A stretch of 64,000 bases of DNA from Rhynchopus euleeides (Eukaryota > Euglenozoa > Diplonemea > Diplonemida > Diplonemidae): NCBI GenBank assembly GCA_963210315.1, contig OY723259.1, positions 310,001 to 374,000 of the forward strand, written 5' to 3'. Within the stretch, counting starts at the first letter, position 1. Each line of letters opens with the position of its first letter. A program made the translations under genes and the position numbers. Of this stretch, positions 63,991 through 64,000 are shown one piece after another. Under the pieces are notes generated by a model. That model was not told the origin of the DNA. It saw nothing but the letters and a program-made list of their open reading frames with translations, and did no database searches.

Positions 63991-64000
63991 CATTGGTCGC

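Noticed and set aside
61452-63993. Open frames of 678 to 841 codons in three frames
   Set aside because: All come from the 120-bp satellite, whose unit length is a multiple of three; none shows a coding signature over the others.

Overview
The window is nuclear DNA from a GC-rich unicellular eukaryote. Long genes read open without visible introns. There is a tandem family of zinc-finger/B-box/WD40 proteins and a tandem pair of membrane-anchored class III cyclases, and most of the sequence is nested mobile DNA. The lineage cannot be fixed from sequence alone. The gag - tyrosine recombinase (YR) - RT/RNase H order of the retroelements recalls the VIPER/TATE group of kinetoplastids, and intron-poor GC-rich genes would fit a euglenozoan, but other protists are possible.

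Layout. 211-884 is a non-autonomous hAT element. 893-2608 is low-complexity GGGTCGG-rich DNA. 2609-21773 is a long-armed foldback DNA element whose left arm is filled by two abutting YR retrotransposons on the minus strand: A (2773-15015) and B (15016-20786). Both carry split direct repeats at their ends and a tandem array upstream of gag. Element A holds a 7.2-kb pogo/Tc1-like DNA transposon (7713-14872) whose protein joins a Ulp1-like cysteine protease to a DDE transposase. That transposon is interrupted by a 3.2-kb CACGGTGG-ended element (10187-13417), which itself contains a second hAT element (11614-12274). This gives five insertion levels.

21774-28150 holds a TA-duplicating MITE, a third, broken YR element (C) and a 200-base assembly gap. 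28150-37090 carries three copies, one truncated, of the zinc-finger/B-box/WD40 gene. 38882-41686 is a second copy of the CACGGTGG element, which shows the empty site of the hAT insertion. 41687-47195 is mostly repeats: a solo split-repeat unit, foldback and TIR elements, and a 358-bp direct repeat.

47196-52019 holds two cyclase genes. One has all catalytic residues; the other has lost the catalytic domain and keeps a degenerate C2-like domain. 52823-61150 encodes a 2775-aa protein that appears to join zinc fingers, an RNase H-like (DDE-type) transposase core and a USP deubiquitinase domain. The window closes with about 20 copies of a 120-bp satellite.

Two unrelated transposase-like proteins here carry peptidase domains of the SUMO/ubiquitin type: Ulp1 on the pogo-like protein and USP on the giant protein. 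This is the most unusual theme of the window. The host genes suggest cAMP signalling (cyclases) and RING/TRIM-like scaffolding (B-box/WD40), with no visible operon-like coupling.
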